Origin: JANNSX01 sp031403155
GTDB taxonomy: Bacteria; Pseudomonadota; Alphaproteobacteria; Rhizobiales; Hyphomicrobiaceae
Reading direction: 5' to 3'
Assembly: GCA_031403155.1 (NCBI GenBank)
Contig: JANNSX010000468.1
Span: forward strand, 3,456-67,455
DNA: 64,000 nucleotides
In this document: positions 44,750 to 53,947 of the stretch, one piece after another
Layout: each line of letters begins with the position of its first letter
Numbering within the stretch: the first letter of the stretch is position 1
Program-made: the position numbers and the translations under genes
The notes under the pieces: model-generated
The model's database searches: none
Told to the model about the DNA's origin: nothing
What the model saw: only the letters and a program-made list of their open reading frames with translations

Positions 44750-46221
44750 GTGCTCGCGGGGAGTGAGGCGTCGTGCGGCCTCGGCGGGAAGGGGGTGATG
44801 CGGGTCTCGGCGCGCTGGATCGGCGCGGGCTCTGGATGCGGTGTCACGCTGATGGCTGGCACATCCTTTTCCGGAAACACCGTGACGCCGACAAGTGGCA
44901 GCTTGCCGTCGCGGAGGAGGGTGGTGCGGCGCTCGGCGGTCGACGCGATCCGCTGGGCCAACGCGCCCGACATCAGCGCCGTGGTCATGCCGCCGCTGGC
45001 CTCGATCTCCTGGAACAGCGCCCAGGCCTTGCGCGCCAGCGCATCCGTCAGCGTTTCGAGATAAGCGCTGCCTCCGCCCGGATCGGCGACGCGGCCCAGA
45101 TGCGATTCCTCGGCGAGGATGTTGAGCGTATTGCGGGCGAGCCGCCGCGCTTCCGCGTCCGGTTGCCCGAGCGCCCAGGTGTAGGGCAGCACCGCGATGG
45201 TGTCCGCGCCACCGAGAACGGCGGCGGTTGCCGCGATGGTTGTGCGGAGCAAGTTGGTGTTGGGCGTGCGCTTCGTCATCATCCGCGCCGAGGTGGACGC
45301 GGTCATCCGCAAGCTCGCCGTGCGATCGCCGAGGCCTGCCGCCGCCATCACGCGCCAGACGAGGCCGCGCGCGGCGCGGAGTTTCGCCATCGACAGGAAG
45401 AGGTCCGTGCCGGTCGCAAGCGCGATGCCAGTCCGCTGCAAGGCGACGTCGGCACGGACGCCTGCCTCTTCCAGATGCTTCAGATAGGCGACGAGCGTGG
45501 CGAGCATCGCGGCCAACTCCTCCGCCTCGCTGGCGCCGGCCTCGTGATAGGGCCGGCCGTCCGCGAGAAGCAGCGACACGTTCGGCATGCGATCGATGTT
45601 GCTCGCCGCGAAGTGAGCGAGCGTGTCGAGGGCACGCCACAGGCCGTCCTCGAGCGCACCTGTGCTTGCAAGCGTTCCCAGCGGATCGGCGTTGACGGCG
45701 CCGAAACGGCGAAGATCGGCAACGCCCGCCTCATCCCACAATGCGGAGAGACTCTGCGCGGCGCCCAGGAACTGATCGCCCGCCATCACCTCGATCTGAG
45801 TGCCCGCGAGGTCGGCACTATCCAATGCCGCCCGTATTGCCTCGTAGCGCGGCGCCAGACCGAACTGGCCCGGCACGCCCAAATGCAGCACGACGCCGTC
45901 CGCCCCATTGGCAAGGTCATCGCGAATGGCGACATTCGCCGCTTTCGGATCATCGCTCGCGTGGAGCCCGAGGCACCGCCACGGTCTTCCGCGCTCCTCG
46001 ATCCGCACTGCGCCGCGTACGTAGGGCGCCTCATCCGGCACGAGGTCGATGAGCGCGGGGGCGAGGCCTGCCACCGTGTAGATTGGCTCGATCCGGATTC
46101 CATCGAGCGTTTCGGTCGACAGACTGTCGAGCCCAGCCCCATCGAGGCCCTTGGCAGCAAGCCTCTCCCAGGCCTCCCGCGAGGCGGGCGGAAAGTTCGA
46201 CGCGAGAGAGAGCTTGGGCAT
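44746..46221 (-). CDS. mutA: Methylmalonyl-CoA mutase, small subunit (B12 domain absent)
   Basis: The 491-residue protein is homologous to the barrel domain of the mutase: PYVRGAVRIEERGRPW, the long barrel with LATGTDLFLSMAKLRAARGLVWRV, RMTASTSARMMTKRTPNTNLLRTT and the segment ADPGGGSAYLETLTDALARKAW. It ends in a Pro-rich tail and has no DxHxxG cobalamin domain, whereas small subunits of about 620-640 residues usually keep a degenerate one. It should pair with MutB as structural subunit. It is the first gene of the minus-strand operon, and its stop overlaps the first GFA gene. ATG 46221 is followed by a normal N-terminus. Confidence 0.9.
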   Translation of the reverse strand: MPKLSLASNFPPASREAWERLAAKGLDGAGLDSLSTETLDGIRIEPIYTVAGLAPALIDLVPDEAPYVRGAVRIEERGRPWRCLGLHASDDPKAANVAIRDDLANGADGVVLHLGVPGQFGLAPRYEAIRAALDSADLAGTQIEVMAGDQFLGAAQSLSALWDEAGVADLRRFGAVNADPLGTLASTGALEDGLWRALDTLAHFAASNIDRMPNVSLLLADGRPYHEAGASEAEELAAMLATLVAYLKHLEEAGVRADVALQRTGIALATGTDLFLSMAKLRAARGLVWRVMAAAGLGDRTASLRMTASTSARMMTKRTPNTNLLRTTIAATAAVLGGADTIAVLPYTWALGQPDAEARRLARNTLNILAEESHLGRVADPGGGSAYLETLTDALARKAWALFQEIEASGGMTTALMSGALAQRIASTAERRTTLLRDGKLPLVGVTVFPEKDVPAISVTPHPEPAPIQRAETRITPFPPRPHDASLPAST

Positions 46222-46398
46222 GCAACTTTCCCATGGATCAGTTCCGCCTAACTAGTACCGGATCGCTTAGAAATACAATCGCCGGAGCCGCCGGACCGCG
46301 CTGCGTTTGTTTGCATTCGCGTGCCCGCCATGGCAAGTCTCACGGGTTTCCGCGAGGACACAGAATCAGTCTCTCGCCCGACCCCGGAAGGGACCGCC

Positions 46399-47973
46399 AT
46401 GCTCGACGATACGACGATTTACCTCGGCACCAGCTTCATCAAGGACACGCCCAAGCGTGAGGCGCTGGACCTCAAGCTCGCCAACCGGCACGGCCTTATC
46501 ACCGGGGCGACCGGCACGGGTAAGACGGTGTCGCTGCAGGTGCTCGCCGAAGGTTTCTCCGATCACGGCGTGCCAGTCTTCTGCGCCGACGTGAAGGGCG
46601 ATCTTTCGGGCATCTCGCAGGCTGGCGTGGCGAAGGACTTCATCGACGCCCGCGCCAAGAAGATCGGCTTCGACGACTACAAGTTCCAGGCCTACCCGAC
46701 GATGTTCTGGGACGTCTTCGGCGAGCAGGGCCATCCGATCCGCGCCACCATCTCCGAGATGGGGCCGCTGCTGCTCTCCCGCCTCATGGAGTTGAACGAG
46801 GTGCAGGAGGGCGTGCTCAGCATCGTCTTCCGCATCGCCGACGAGGAGGGGCTGCTGCTCCTCGACCTGAAGGATCTCCGCGCCATCATCGCCAATGTCG
46901 GCGAGCGGGCGGCCGAGCTGACGACCAAGTATGGCAATGTGTCGAAGACCTCGATCGGCACAATCCAGCGCCGGCTGCTGGTGCTCGAAGAACAGGGTGC
47001 GCTGCACTTCTTCGGCGAGCCTGCCCTCGACATTCGCGACATGATGCGCACGACTCGCGACGGCCGCGGCTACATCAATGTGCTCGCGGCCGACAAGCTC
47101 ATGAACTCGCCGCGCCTCTATGCGACATTCCTGTTCTGGCTCCTCTCGGAGCTGTTCGAGGAGCTGCCCGAGGTCGGCGATCCGGAGAAGCCTAATCTCG
47201 TCTTCTTCTTCGACGAGGCCCACCTCCTCTTCAATCAGGCACCCAAGGCGCTGCTCGACAAGATCGAGCAGGTGACGCGGCTCATCCGCTCGAAGGGCGT
47301 CGGCGTCTACTACGTCACGCAGAATCCATTGGACGTGCCCGATACCGTCTCGAGCCAGCTCGGCAACCGCGTGCAGCACGCGTTGCGCGCCTTCACGCCG
47401 CGCGAGCAGAAGGCGGTCAAGGCGGCGGCCACGACCTTCAGGCCCAACCCGGAGATCGATACCGAGCGCACGATCATGGAGCTCGAGAAGGGCGAGGCGC
47501 TGGTCTCGGTTCTCGAAGGCAAGGGCGCGCCATCGATTGTGCAGCGCACGCTGATCCGTCCGCCGTCGGGCCGGCTCGGGCCAGTCACGCCCGAGGAGCG
47601 CAAGGCCGTCATCCAGGCAAGCCCGGTGATGGGTCAGTATGAGAAGACCATCGACCGCGAGAGCGCGCACGAGATCTTGGAGAAGCGCGCCAAGGGCGTC
47701 GAAGCGCGGCGCGAGGAGACGGGCGGCACGCTCGGCGGCCGGCGCGACACCGAATACGAGCGGCACGGCGAGTTCAAGGTGCCGAAGATCCCGCGCGGCG
47801 ATACGGAGGGCTACGAGCGCGAGCGGGCGGAGGAGAGCCGGAGTGGGCGGCGGACCTCCGGCGGCACGTCGCGGCGGCAGTCGGCCGGCGAAGCGTTCAG
47901 CAAATCGCTGCTGCGCTCGCTCGGCACGGCGGTTGGCTCGGCGATCGGCAGCATTCTGCGCGGCCGGCGGTAG
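46399..47973 (+). CDS. HerA-like/DUF853 ATPase
   Basis: This is a 524-residue P-loop ATPase of the HerA/FtsK superfamily (DUF853). Walker A is GATGTGKT at 36-43. Sequence such as FCADVKGDLSGISQAG follows, and Walker B is LVFFFDEAHLLF near 275. VYYVTQNPLDVPDTVSSQLGNRVQHALRAFTP is typical of the family. The C-terminal 90 residues are Arg/Gly/Ser-rich and probably disordered. HerA-type proteins translocate DNA, but DUF853 members are uncharacterised. ATG 46399 has GGAAGG upstream. It is followed within ten bases by a small basic protein gene, so the two are probably coupled. Confidence 0.88.
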   Translation: MLDDTTIYLGTSFIKDTPKREALDLKLANRHGLITGATGTGKTVSLQVLAEGFSDHGVPVFCADVKGDLSGISQAGVAKDFIDARAKKIGFDDYKFQAYPTMFWDVFGEQGHPIRATISEMGPLLLSRLMELNEVQEGVLSIVFRIADEEGLLLLDLKDLRAIIANVGERAAELTTKYGNVSKTSIGTIQRRLLVLEEQGALHFFGEPALDIRDMMRTTRDGRGYINVLAADKLMNSPRLYATFLFWLLSELFEELPEVGDPEKPNLVFFFDEAHLLFNQAPKALLDKIEQVTRLIRSKGVGVYYVTQNPLDVPDTVSSQLGNRVQHALRAFTPREQKAVKAAATTFRPNPEIDTERTIMELEKGEALVSVLEGKGAPSIVQRTLIRPPSGRLGPVTPEERKAVIQASPVMGQYEKTIDRESAHEILEKRAKGVEARREETGGTLGGRRDTEYERHGEFKVPKIPRGDTEGYERERAEESRSGRRTSGGTSRRQSAGEAFSKSLLRSLGTAVGSAIGSILRGRR

Positions 47974-47982
47974 GAGGAGGCA

Positions 47983-48165
47983 ATGGGCTGGCTCGACGAG
48001 ATCCTGCGGCGTCGCACCGAGAATCGCCGGCGCCGCACTGTCGCTCCGAAGACCGCGGGCGAAGGCTTCTGGATCAATTTCATCAAGGCCCTCGGCCGCG
48101 CACTCGGCGGCAAGTTCGGCCGGGCGATGACGGGACCCAAGCGGAGACGGCGGCGGTATTGGTAG
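47983..48165 (+). CDS. Small Arg-rich protein downstream of the HerA-like ATPase
   Basis: This 60-residue, very basic protein (RRRTENRRRR near the start and KRRRRRYW at the end) has a middle hydrophobic-amphipathic stretch FWINFIKALGRALGGKFG. The ribosome site AGGAGGAGG before ATG 47983 is the strongest in this part of the window, and the gene begins nine bases after the ATPase stop. Both ends being basic suggests nucleic acid or membrane binding. No family is recognised. A shared function with the ATPase is inferred from spacing alone. Confidence 0.7.
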   Translation: MGWLDEILRRRTENRRRRTVAPKTAGEGFWINFIKALGRALGGKFGRAMTGPKRRRRRYW

Positions 48166-48178
48166 TCAGCGTTTCGTA

Positions 48179-48604
48179 TCAGCCGATCATCACCACCCAC
48201 GCCAACCTAACCCACATCAGGAACAGCAGCGACGTGCTCGCCAGATAGGGCAGGCCGCGATGGAGCACGTTGTTATAGGTCAGGTGAATCAAGGCCTGCG
48301 CGGCACGCAGTGCGACGTAGATCCAGGCGCCTGCGACGAACACGGCGTCGCCGAGCCCGAGCGCCAGGACGAGCCCCATCAGCACGTAGAAGAGCACCGG
48401 AATCTCGAAGAGATTCATCAGCGCGTTGTTGGCCGTCTGGGCGTCGCCGAGCTTCTCGTCGGCGAGCGTCCGGCTCGGCATGTCCTGGGGTACGATCCCC
48501 ATTTCCCGCATGCGCCGGGCGCGGCCGATCAGCATCGCGAGCCAAACCAGTCCCGTCAGCACGACGAGCGCGAATACGGGAGCAAGGAGCACGGCGTCTA
48601 TCAT
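48179..48604 (-). CDS. MAPEG-family membrane protein
   Basis: The 141-residue protein has four predicted membrane helices and the MAPEG pattern (membrane-associated eicosanoid/glutathione metabolism): RRMREMGIVPQDMP, QTANNALMNLFEIPVLFYVLMG, and ALRAAQALIHLTYNNVLHRG. Eukaryotic relatives are glutathione transferases or leukotriene synthases; bacterial roles are unclear. ATG 48604 starts just before the first helix; the frame is open to 48652. It is convergent with the small Arg-rich gene, 14 bp away. Confidence 0.85.
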   Translation of the reverse strand: MIDAVLLAPVFALVVLTGLVWLAMLIGRARRMREMGIVPQDMPSRTLADEKLGDAQTANNALMNLFEIPVLFYVLMGLVLALGLGDAVFVAGAWIYVALRAAQALIHLTYNNVLHRGLPYLASTSLLFLMWVRLAWVVMIG

Positions 48605-48709
48605 CGATGACCTCGGGCCAGGGCATCCGCGGCGCGGTTTGCGCTCGATCAAATCGCAGTCCGCGTGGGCATGCCACGAGACACTGCAAGACAGAGCAGG
48701 ATGGTTTGC

Positions 48710-49051
48710 ATGCTGACGGCGTCAGGTCCAGTGACAATCGCGATCGTTGCCCTCCTGGCGTGCGGGCTGGCGGCTACGGCACACGCAGACGAGGCTCTCA
48801 TCGCCGCCGGCAAGGCCTTCGCCAAGGAGACGTGCTCGGGTTGCCATGCTGTGGGCATCGAGGGTGACAGCCCGCGCGAGGGGGCGCCGCGGTTTCGCGA
48901 GCTGAGCCTCAGCTATCCGATCGAGAGCCTCGAAGAGGCACTCGCCGAAGGCATCGTCACCGCACACCCAGACATGCCGCAGGTCGAGATGACGCCCGAG
49001 GAGATCGGGGCCTTCCTCGCCTATCTGGAGAGCATCCAGGCGAAGCCCTGA
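48710..49051 (+). CDS. Periplasmic class I c-type cytochrome
   Basis: This 113-residue protein has a signal peptide to about AHA and a single haem-binding site CSGCH at 42-46. A methionine ligand candidate lies in HPDMPQ (Met89). Its length fits small soluble cytochromes c that carry electrons in the periplasm. Start ATG 48710 is preferred; an in-frame ATG three codons earlier is possible. It ends 14 bp before the convergent hypothetical gene. The redox partner is not indicated by the neighbours. Confidence 0.87.
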   Translation: MLTASGPVTIAIVALLACGLAATAHADEALIAAGKAFAKETCSGCHAVGIEGDSPREGAPRFRELSLSYPIESLEEALAEGIVTAHPDMPQVEMTPEEIGAFLAYLESIQAKP

Positions 49052-49064
49052 GGCCTGGGCCCGT

Positions 49065-49910
49065 CTATCTCAACCGGTTCGCGTGCAGCTCGACGAGCGA
49101 CACGAAACCGTGCAGCACGGTCCGGGGCTTCGCCGGACGCTCCGGCGGCATGGCGGTCGGCCAGGCCGTCTCGAGTTCGGCGAAGGCATCGAGCACCGTT
49201 TGGTAGGACTGCGGATCGCGTAATTTCAGTGCCGGCGCGATCTCCTCCAGCATGGCCCGCGCCTCGCGCACGAAGCCTCGGCCGTCGTGATACTCGATGA
49301 CGTTGGTGATCCGCATGTGCTCGTAGGCTTCCTTGTACTCGAGGGCGGCCGAGCGCAGCAGCAGTGCGATCGTATCCAGGGTGAAGCTCGGGGTTTCAAG
49401 CTTTGATTTCGGAATGGTCGCTTCCGCTGCCGCGATCGCATCGACGACCTTTGCGAAAGCGGCGGCGATCTCGGCCTGTGTCTTGCTTGCGGAGAATGTC
49501 GCCTCGAGTGCCGCGAGCTCGCCGAGGAAGCCCGGATGGCCGCGCTTCAGCAATTCGGCGGCGATATCGCCGTAGACTTCCTCAACCGGATGACGGATGT
49601 GCTCCAGCACATACTTGTGCTCGCCGGCCGCGTAGAACTCCTGCGCCGCATCGAGGTGGCCGCGCATCTGCCGGAGCCGGGCGAACAGGGCCGTGTCCGG
49701 ATCAATATGCTTGAAGAGCTCGTCCAGCACATGCGCGTTGAAGCCATCGTCCTCGGCGGCCTCGAGCGGCACCGCGAGATGAGCACTGTCCTTGGCGGTC
49801 GAGGCTGCAACGGCTAGCCGGGGCGAGGCCTCGGGTTGGGGACGGTTGACGGCCCAGGCGGCGAGGGCGCCGCAAGCGACGGCGATCAGAAGTGCGATGA
49901 ATTTCGGCAT
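49065..49910 (-). CDS. Exported hypothetical protein, mostly helical
   Basis: The 281-residue protein has an N-terminal signal or anchor (FIALLIAVACGALAAWAV) and then long Ala/Glu-rich helices, such as HVLDELFKHIDPDTALFARLRQMRGHL and KVVDAIAAAEATIPKSKLETP. No cysteines or recognisable catalytic motif remain in the mature part. I do not recognise the family; the helical-bundle look is shared with several periplasmic binding or scaffold proteins. It lies 33 bp downstream of the GGDEF-EAL gene on the same strand and may be co-transcribed with it. Confidence 0.7.
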   Translation of the reverse strand: MPKFIALLIAVACGALAAWAVNRPQPEASPRLAVAASTAKDSAHLAVPLEAAEDDGFNAHVLDELFKHIDPDTALFARLRQMRGHLDAAQEFYAAGEHKYVLEHIRHPVEEVYGDIAAELLKRGHPGFLGELAALEATFSASKTQAEIAAAFAKVVDAIAAAEATIPKSKLETPSFTLDTIALLLRSAALEYKEAYEHMRITNVIEYHDGRGFVREARAMLEEIAPALKLRDPQSYQTVLDAFAELETAWPTAMPPERPAKPRTVLHGFVSLVELHANRLR

Positions 49911-49942
49911 TGTCTCTGGCTATTCCTTGGGGTTTTCCCGGA

Positions 49943-52063
49943 TTATGCGCTGCGCTTTTGCGCTTCGCGCCCGGTGGAGTGGTCGTCGATCGGAGTCTTG
50001 AACTCCCGGTCGCGCTCGGCCTCGAGCAGTTGCGTCGCCGCCTTCTCCGGTACCGGCCGGCTGTAGAAATAGCCCTGGCCGATGTCGCAGCCCATGGCGG
50101 TGAGGGCAGCACTTTCAGCCGCGGTCTCGATGCCTTCGGCCGTTACTTTGAGGTGTAGCGTATGGCCAAGCACGACGAGGGTCCGCACGATATCGCTGGC
50201 GTTCGCCTTGCTGCCGAGTGCCTGCACGAAAGAGCGGTCGATCTTCAGCTTGTCGAAGGGAAAGTCCCAGAGATAGTTGAAGCTCGAATAGCCGGTGCCG
50301 AAGTCGTCGAGTGCCAGTGAGACGCCCATCGCCTTCAACTCGTGAATGAGGCGCTTGGTGGTGTCGGTGTTCCGGAGCAGCAGACCCTCCGTCACCTCGA
50401 TCTCGAGGCGGGAAGGATCGAGACCCGAGGCGTCGAGAGCCTCTTTGACGATGCCGATCGCGCGGCCACTGCGGAACTCGGCGGGCGACAGGTTGACCGA
50501 GATGGACACGTTCCCGGGCCAGGACGCCGCCGTCCGGCAGGCCTCGTTGACGACGAAGCGGCCGATGTCGCTGATGAGGCCGGTATCTTCGGCAACGGGA
50601 ATGAAGTCTCCAGGGGGAACGAGCTTGCCGTCCTCGCCCATCATCCGCACCAGCGCTTCGAAGCCGTCGATGCGGCCAGTCCGCAAGTCCATCAGCGGCT
50701 GGTAGTGGAGCAGCAGTCCGTCATTGATCAATGCGTTGCGGATCTGCGCTTCAATCCGGCGGCGGCGCTGCAGCTCGTCGTCCATCGAGGCATCGAAGAA
50801 TCGGAACGTGCTGCGCCCGGCCGCCTTGGCGGCATAAAGGGCGAGGTCGGCGCATTTGAGCAGGCGCTCGGACTCCGTTCCGTCCTGCCCACCCAGGGCG
50901 ATGCCGATGCTCGTACCGACATGTAGGACCTGGCCGCCGAGCTCATAGGGCTCGGACAACACCTTGACGATCTTTCCAGCGAGTGCCTCGGCGTCGGCCT
51001 TTCCGGCGAGCGGATGCTGGAGCACGACGAACTCGTCGCCCCCCATGCGAGCAGCGATTCCCTCCTTGTCGACGGCGTTGCGGAGCCGTCGGGCTGCTTC
51101 CTTGAGCACGGCATCGCCCGTGTCGTGGCCGAGCGTGTCGTTGATGCTCTTGAAGTGGTCGAGGTCGAGGAAGTGCAGGGCCAGTCCGGGTGTCTTCGGG
51201 TCATCCAGCACAAGCCGGTCGAGCGTTGCGAGAAAGCTCTCGCGGTTTGCGAGGCGGGTCAGCGCGTCGTGATGGGCGAGGAAGTGGATATGCGCTTCGG
51301 CCTCTTCCTTCTGGCGCGTGCGGTACCAGAAGGCGAATGTGGGGATTCCGAAGGCGAAGGCGAGCACGATGCCAAGCGTCGAGGCCGCCTTCTGGAAGAC
51401 GCTATAGAAGAGGCCCTGCTTGTTGGACTGGTCGACGCTGACCTCGAGCAGACCGATGACATCCCTGCCGTCACGTATCGGAATGTGCGCCTTGGCGAGG
51501 AAGGTAGGCTCGCCCGCGACGCCGGGCCGGCTCGAGATGCTGCTGTTGCCTTGCAGGATCCGCTTCAGCTTGCCCGGGAACTCGTCCTCGAAGCGAGTGG
51601 TGTAGCTGCTGACACGCCCGATCTGGTTGGAGACGACGCGGAGCTTGCCGCCACGGTCGAAAATGCGGAACTGATAGACGTTGCCGACCTTCTTCGACTG
51701 CTCGAAGAAGATGACGGACTCGGCCGTCGGCATCTCCCCTTCCATGATCGGACGAAGGTCGGCGAGGTTGCGCACCAGATACTCGGCCCAGCCATGGGCC
51801 GTGCTCTCGGCATCGGCGCGGAGCAGCTGCTTCGTCTGCTGGGCGACGACGAAAGACGAGGCGAGCGCCAGTACGGTGAACATCACGAGGAACCGGGCGG
51901 GCATCCGCCATTGGACCGGCAGGTGTCCTGCGGTGCGCGTGTCGAAAGCGAGAATCCAGCTGGACAGGGTTTCGAATGGCCGGCGGGACCCGCCGGAGGC
52001 AGCGCCGTCGGAACCCATCGGGCTGGCCGTTGGGGCCGCCGCCTCATGATCGGATATTGACAT
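49943..52063 (-). CDS. Membrane-bound GGDEF-EAL cyclic-di-GMP protein
   Basis: The 706-residue signalling protein has a first membrane helix near 56-75, a periplasmic sensor region of about 140 residues, and a second helix near 215-237. Next come a GGDEF domain (intact MGGDEFVV near 343) and an EAL domain (FEALVR near 469, later LEIEVTEGLLL, LDDFGTGYSSF and TAEGIET). Both catalytic signatures look intact, so either synthesis or hydrolysis of c-di-GMP is possible, with the periplasmic part sensing an unknown cue. ATG 52063 starts the protein; the much longer open frame upstream is antisense to the next two genes. Confidence 0.9.
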   Translation of the reverse strand: MSISDHEAAAPTASPMGSDGAASGGSRRPFETLSSWILAFDTRTAGHLPVQWRMPARFLVMFTVLALASSFVVAQQTKQLLRADAESTAHGWAEYLVRNLADLRPIMEGEMPTAESVIFFEQSKKVGNVYQFRIFDRGGKLRVVSNQIGRVSSYTTRFEDEFPGKLKRILQGNSSISSRPGVAGEPTFLAKAHIPIRDGRDVIGLLEVSVDQSNKQGLFYSVFQKAASTLGIVLAFAFGIPTFAFWYRTRQKEEAEAHIHFLAHHDALTRLANRESFLATLDRLVLDDPKTPGLALHFLDLDHFKSINDTLGHDTGDAVLKEAARRLRNAVDKEGIAARMGGDEFVVLQHPLAGKADAEALAGKIVKVLSEPYELGGQVLHVGTSIGIALGGQDGTESERLLKCADLALYAAKAAGRSTFRFFDASMDDELQRRRRIEAQIRNALINDGLLLHYQPLMDLRTGRIDGFEALVRMMGEDGKLVPPGDFIPVAEDTGLISDIGRFVVNEACRTAASWPGNVSISVNLSPAEFRSGRAIGIVKEALDASGLDPSRLEIEVTEGLLLRNTDTTKRLIHELKAMGVSLALDDFGTGYSSFNYLWDFPFDKLKIDRSFVQALGSKANASDIVRTLVVLGHTLHLKVTAEGIETAAESAALTAMGCDIGQGYFYSRPVPEKAATQLLEAERDREFKTPIDDHSTGREAQKRSA

Positions 52064-52249
52064 TGAGCTACTGCTGCGCCCGGGCTGGCTTGTCCAAAGT
52101 GACAGGTTACCGTAGCCGTACGGCGCTAAGGCCCGCTTAAGCCGCGAGCCGCCAATCGCTGAGATTTCCCTAATCGGCGTGCCAGGGCTGGCCGGAAAGC
52201 CCGGGAACCGCCTAATCTGCCGGTTCAATCCCTTGCCAACGGAACATCC

Positions 52250-53911
52250 ATGACCGCCGATCTCATCATCACCAATGCCCGCGTCCTCACGATGGACGAC
52301 ACGCACCCCACGGCCGAGGCGGTTGCCATCCGGGGCAATGCCATCGCCGCCGTCGGCGCTCGGCGCGACGTCGAAAGCCTCCGGGCGAAGGGCACGCGGC
52401 TGGTCGATGCGGGTGGTGCGACGGTGCTGCCCGGTTTCGTCGAGGGGCACATGCATCTGTTCGCGGGTGGCGCCAATCTCTCCGCGCTCTCGCTCGAAGG
52501 AGTGTTCGGCCACGAGCGCTCGGCGAAGCTCGTTCGCGACTATGCCGCAAAGCATCCGGCCCACAAGCTCGTCTATGCCGTGCAGGCGAATTATTCGATC
52601 TTCGGCGACGATGTTGCGATCACGCGCCACGAGCTCGACCGGATCATCGCCGACCGGCCGCTCGCCTTCCACGCGCCGGATGGGCACACGGTCTGGGTGA
52701 ACACGAAGGCGCTCGAGGTGACCGGTCTGTTGAGGGGGAAGAAGCTCTCGCCCGGCAACGAGATCGTCATGCGGGCGGATGGTCTCGCCACCGGCGAGCT
52801 GCGCGAGCCCGAGGCCTACGAAGCGATCATGGCGATGCTGGCGACCGGCGGGCGCGACTCGGCCGGCATTCTCCAGGCGAACGAGCCGTCGGCGACGCCT
52901 GCCGAGCGCGCCATCGACCGCGAGATCATCGCCCAGGGACTGAAATTCTGCGCCGAATGCGGCATCACCTCGTTCCAGAACATGGATGGCAATATCTATC
53001 AGCTCGAGCATCTGGAGGCATTGGAGAAGGACGGCCGGTTGCTCGCGCGCGCGACATTGCCGTTTCATCTGAAGAGCACGCTGCCGCCAAGCATGATCGC
53101 CGGGAAGGCCGTCGAAATGCGCAAGCGCTGGCAGAGCGATTGGCTCAAATGCTCCTTCGTGAAGATCTTCGTCGACGGCGTCATCGATTCCGGTACGGCC
53201 TTCATGCTCGAGGAGTATGCGGACATGCCGGGCGTCACCGGCGATCCGCTGTTTACGCAAGAGATGATGAACGAGGCCTGCGGGATCGCCGACAAGCTCG
53301 GTTTCCAGATCGCCGTGCATGCCATCGGCGATGCGGGTGTCCGGCGCACGCTCGATGCCTATGAGCTGGCGCAGAAAGCCAACGGCCGGCGCGACAGCCG
53401 CCATCGCATCGAGCATATCGAGGTCATCCATCCGGCCGATATCCCGCGCTTTAGATCGCTCGGTGTCATCGCCTCCATGCAACCGATCCATCCGCCGAGC
53501 CCGCTGCTCTTCCCCGAGAAGCCGACGCTCGACCGGATCGGGGCGAAGCGCCTTCCCTATGCCTATGCTTGGCGGACGCTGAAGGAAGCCGGCGCGCGCG
53601 TCGTCTACGCGAGTGATTGGCCGGTGGCTCCCTTGCCACCGCTGCTTTCCATTCAGGCCGCAGTCACCCGCAAGCCTTATCGTCCCGGCCTCAGGGACGA
53701 GCGCCTCTCCCTCATGGACACGCTCGCCGCCTACTCGCGCGAGGGCGCCTATGCCGAGTTCGCGGAAGCCAGGAAGGGCATGCTGAAGCCAGGCATGCTC
53801 GCCGACATCGCCGTGCTCTCGGGCGACATCGAGAAGACCGATCCCAATGCCATCAAGGATATGACGGTGAAGCTCACCGTCTGCGATGGCCGCGTGACGC
53901 ACGAGGGGTGA
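52250..53911 (+). CDS. Metal-dependent amidohydrolase (YtcJ-like)
   Basis: The 553-residue amidohydrolase begins with the small beta-sandwich (ADLIITNARVLTMDD). The metal-binding HxH follows in VEGHMHLF (His67 and His69), then FVDGVIDSGTAFMLEEY, HAIGDAGVRRTLDAYE (His ligand), HRIEHIEVIHP and the final Asp in YASDWPVAPL. These are the ligands of the YtcJ/AepA group. The natural substrate is unknown; related enzymes hydrolyse amides or formamides. ATG 52250 fits the family start. It is followed by an esterase gene 37 bp later, so the two may form a catabolic pair. Confidence 0.9.
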   Translation: MTADLIITNARVLTMDDTHPTAEAVAIRGNAIAAVGARRDVESLRAKGTRLVDAGGATVLPGFVEGHMHLFAGGANLSALSLEGVFGHERSAKLVRDYAAKHPAHKLVYAVQANYSIFGDDVAITRHELDRIIADRPLAFHAPDGHTVWVNTKALEVTGLLRGKKLSPGNEIVMRADGLATGELREPEAYEAIMAMLATGGRDSAGILQANEPSATPAERAIDREIIAQGLKFCAECGITSFQNMDGNIYQLEHLEALEKDGRLLARATLPFHLKSTLPPSMIAGKAVEMRKRWQSDWLKCSFVKIFVDGVIDSGTAFMLEEYADMPGVTGDPLFTQEMMNEACGIADKLGFQIAVHAIGDAGVRRTLDAYELAQKANGRRDSRHRIEHIEVIHPADIPRFRSLGVIASMQPIHPPSPLLFPEKPTLDRIGAKRLPYAYAWRTLKEAGARVVYASDWPVAPLPPLLSIQAAVTRKPYRPGLRDERLSLMDTLAAYSREGAYAEFAEARKGMLKPGMLADIAVLSGDIEKTDPNAIKDMTVKLTVCDGRVTHEG

Positions 53912-53947
53912 GACCCGCACGGTTTCGACAATCAAGGAGTGCTCCGC

